From the NCBI RefSeq assembly GCF_029428875.1, contig NZ_JAJSOO010000001.1, positions 1,612,001-1,676,000 on the forward strand: a stretch of 64,000 bases of DNA, written 5' to 3'. Source of the DNA: Streptomyces sp. JH34 (GTDB taxonomy: Bacteria > Actinomycetota > Actinomycetes > Streptomycetales > Streptomycetaceae). Of this stretch, positions 63,140-64,000 are shown piece after piece. The position numbers were made by a program, and so were the translations under genes. The notes under the pieces were generated by a model. The model saw only the letters and a program-made list of their open reading frames with translations, was not told the DNA's origin and ran no database searches. The first letter of the stretch is position 1. Every line of letters begins with the position of its first letter.

Positions 63140-64000
63140 TCAGGACGTGGAGCCGGCAGCCCCGGACGCGCCCTCCGTTGCGGCCTGGTCCACCCGCTCC
63201 GCTTCGTCCTTCTCGGCCGTCCCCCCGCCCTGCTTCCCCGGCTCGTCGGGACCGCACCGCGGGGCCGTGACCTTGGCCTGCGCGGCACCGGACGCGGCTG
63301 CCGGGTCGAGGTCGGCGCCGGTCGGCAGGGCTGCCAGCATGGGTGCGGGTACCGAGCTGATGTCCTTCTCGGCGTAGCCGAGCGCCGCCAGGGAGTCCTT
63401 GGCCGAAACCCGGTACTTCACGCCGTTCTCCGCCACCAGGTAGGTGGTGCCGGCGTGCGCGGCACCGCTCGCGTGCAGGGCGCGGACGAGCGCCCCGTGA
63501 CCGGGACGCACCACCGTGATGTCCGTCCTCACACAGGCCGCCTCGATCGGCTGGGCGGTTCCCTCCGACACGGCGACCGGGGCGAGCTCGGCCAGCGGTA
63601 CCAGCACCGACTTGATCCGCGCGCCACCGTTGTCGCCGTCCACCTGGGCGCAGAGCGCGGTTCCCCGCGGCGCCGACTGCGGGACCGGTGGTGTCTCGGG
63701 CAGCTCCGCGGACCCGGCGGTGCCGGAGTCCTCCGCCCTGTGCTCGCGCAGCGCGTCAGCGCCGAGCGCACGCGCCTCGGGCGACTGCCCCTCGTAGGCG
63801 TCCTTCTGGGTGGCCGGGTCGCCCAGTACGAGCGCGGCGCCGAGCCGGGTCAGCGGCACCAGGCCGTCCTTCCGCAGCAGGTGGTACGTGGTGCCTCCGC
63901 CGGGCACGCTGACCTTGAACAGCTGGCCGGTCCGGCTGGCCTCACCGCCGAGCACCGGTCCTTCCCCGCCGCGCCCCTCCACCTCGGGCGGCTTCAGGGC
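63140..64000 (-). CDS. eccB: T7SS core protein EccB, C-terminal part (5' end outside window)
   Basis: 286 codons remain; the frame stays open to the window edge. The visible part is the extracellular domain of EccB: TYHLLRKDGLVPLTRLGAALVLGD, TYLVAENGVKYRVSAKDSLAALGY, and SVPAPMLAALPTGADLDPAAA are family signatures. The two Cys (ALCAQVD, AACVRTD) probably form the conserved disulfide. EccB anchors in the membrane by one N-terminal helix, not seen here, and builds the T7SS channel with EccC, EccD and EccE. The C-terminal tail after RCGPDE is polar and probably disordered. Its presence shows that the window is the edge of a full T7SS locus. Confidence 0.88.
   Translation of the reverse strand, partial: ALKPPEVEGRGGEGPVLGGEASRTGQLFKVSVPGGGTTYHLLRKDGLVPLTRLGAALVLGDPATQKDAYEGQSPEARALGADALREHRAEDSGTAGSAELPETPPVPQSAPRGTALCAQVDGDNGGARIKSVLVPLAELAPVAVSEGTAQPIEAACVRTDITVVRPGHGALVRALHASGAAHAGTTYLVAENGVKYRVSAKDSLAALGYAEKDISSVPAPMLAALPTGADLDPAAASGAAQAKVTAPRCGPDEPGKQGGGTAEKDEAERVDQAATEGASGAAGSTS

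Overview
The window is very GC-rich, its real genes use G/C-ending codons almost throughout, and ribosome sites are of the GGAGG type. It also carries a spore photoproduct lyase-like gene and the EccB/WXG100 hallmarks of an actinobacterial type VII secretion system (T7SS). Everything fits a Streptomyces or close relative. No rRNA, tRNA, CRISPR array, insertion sequence or prophage was seen.

Left part (1-16.5 kb) is ordinary accessory chromosome. In order it holds: a PLP-dependent cysteine desulfurase-like enzyme cut by the window edge; a secreted pectate lyase with a carbohydrate-binding tail; a class III CoA-transferase; a secreted GH43 arabinan-type glycosidase; a three-gene set (unknown protein, MoxR-like AAA+ ATPase, HExxH/VWA protein); a small TOPRIM protein; a dienelactone hydrolase; a glyoxalase-fold protein; a DNA-repair pair (spore photoproduct lyase family and an iron-sulfur (6-4) photolyase); and a RibD/DHFR-like reductase. 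The two plant-polysaccharide genes each have a palindrome with the AGCGCT core of LacI-family operators next to a plausible promoter.

Right part (16.6-64 kb) is one minus-strand T7SS locus. Reading with transcription: eccB (cut by the right edge), a terminator, two WXG100-type genes, a small helical protein, a 1,389-residue AAWKG-type protein with a coiled coil and near-identical beta repeats, a YbaB-like protein, a third WXG100-like protein, then one uninterrupted ORF of 12,593 codons (18166-55947), and two overlapping paralogous T7SS-associated genes. Four strong hairpins lie between these genes and may set the ratio of small proteins to the giant.

The giant protein is the main find. It reads as a multi-effector delivered by the T7SS. 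After a WXG100-like/hydrophobic head and a long low-complexity stalk it carries, in order: a caspase-like His/Cys module, two near-identical anthrax edema factor/ExoY-type nucleotidyl cyclase-like domains, an OTU-type cysteine protease, a long beta-rich region, two inactivated OTU copies, two paralogous unknown modules separated by a HExxH protease-like domain, four more His/Cys modules with OmpA-like segments, and a C-terminal pierisin/scabin-type ADP-ribosyltransferase. All five His/Cys modules keep an HGxP motif 46-47 residues ahead of a lone Cys. By eye the whole protein has only seven cysteines, six of which are predicted nucleophiles. This suggests several self-processing proteases cutting a megadalton polyprotein into separate toxins. 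That model is inference; the motifs and spacings are read directly.
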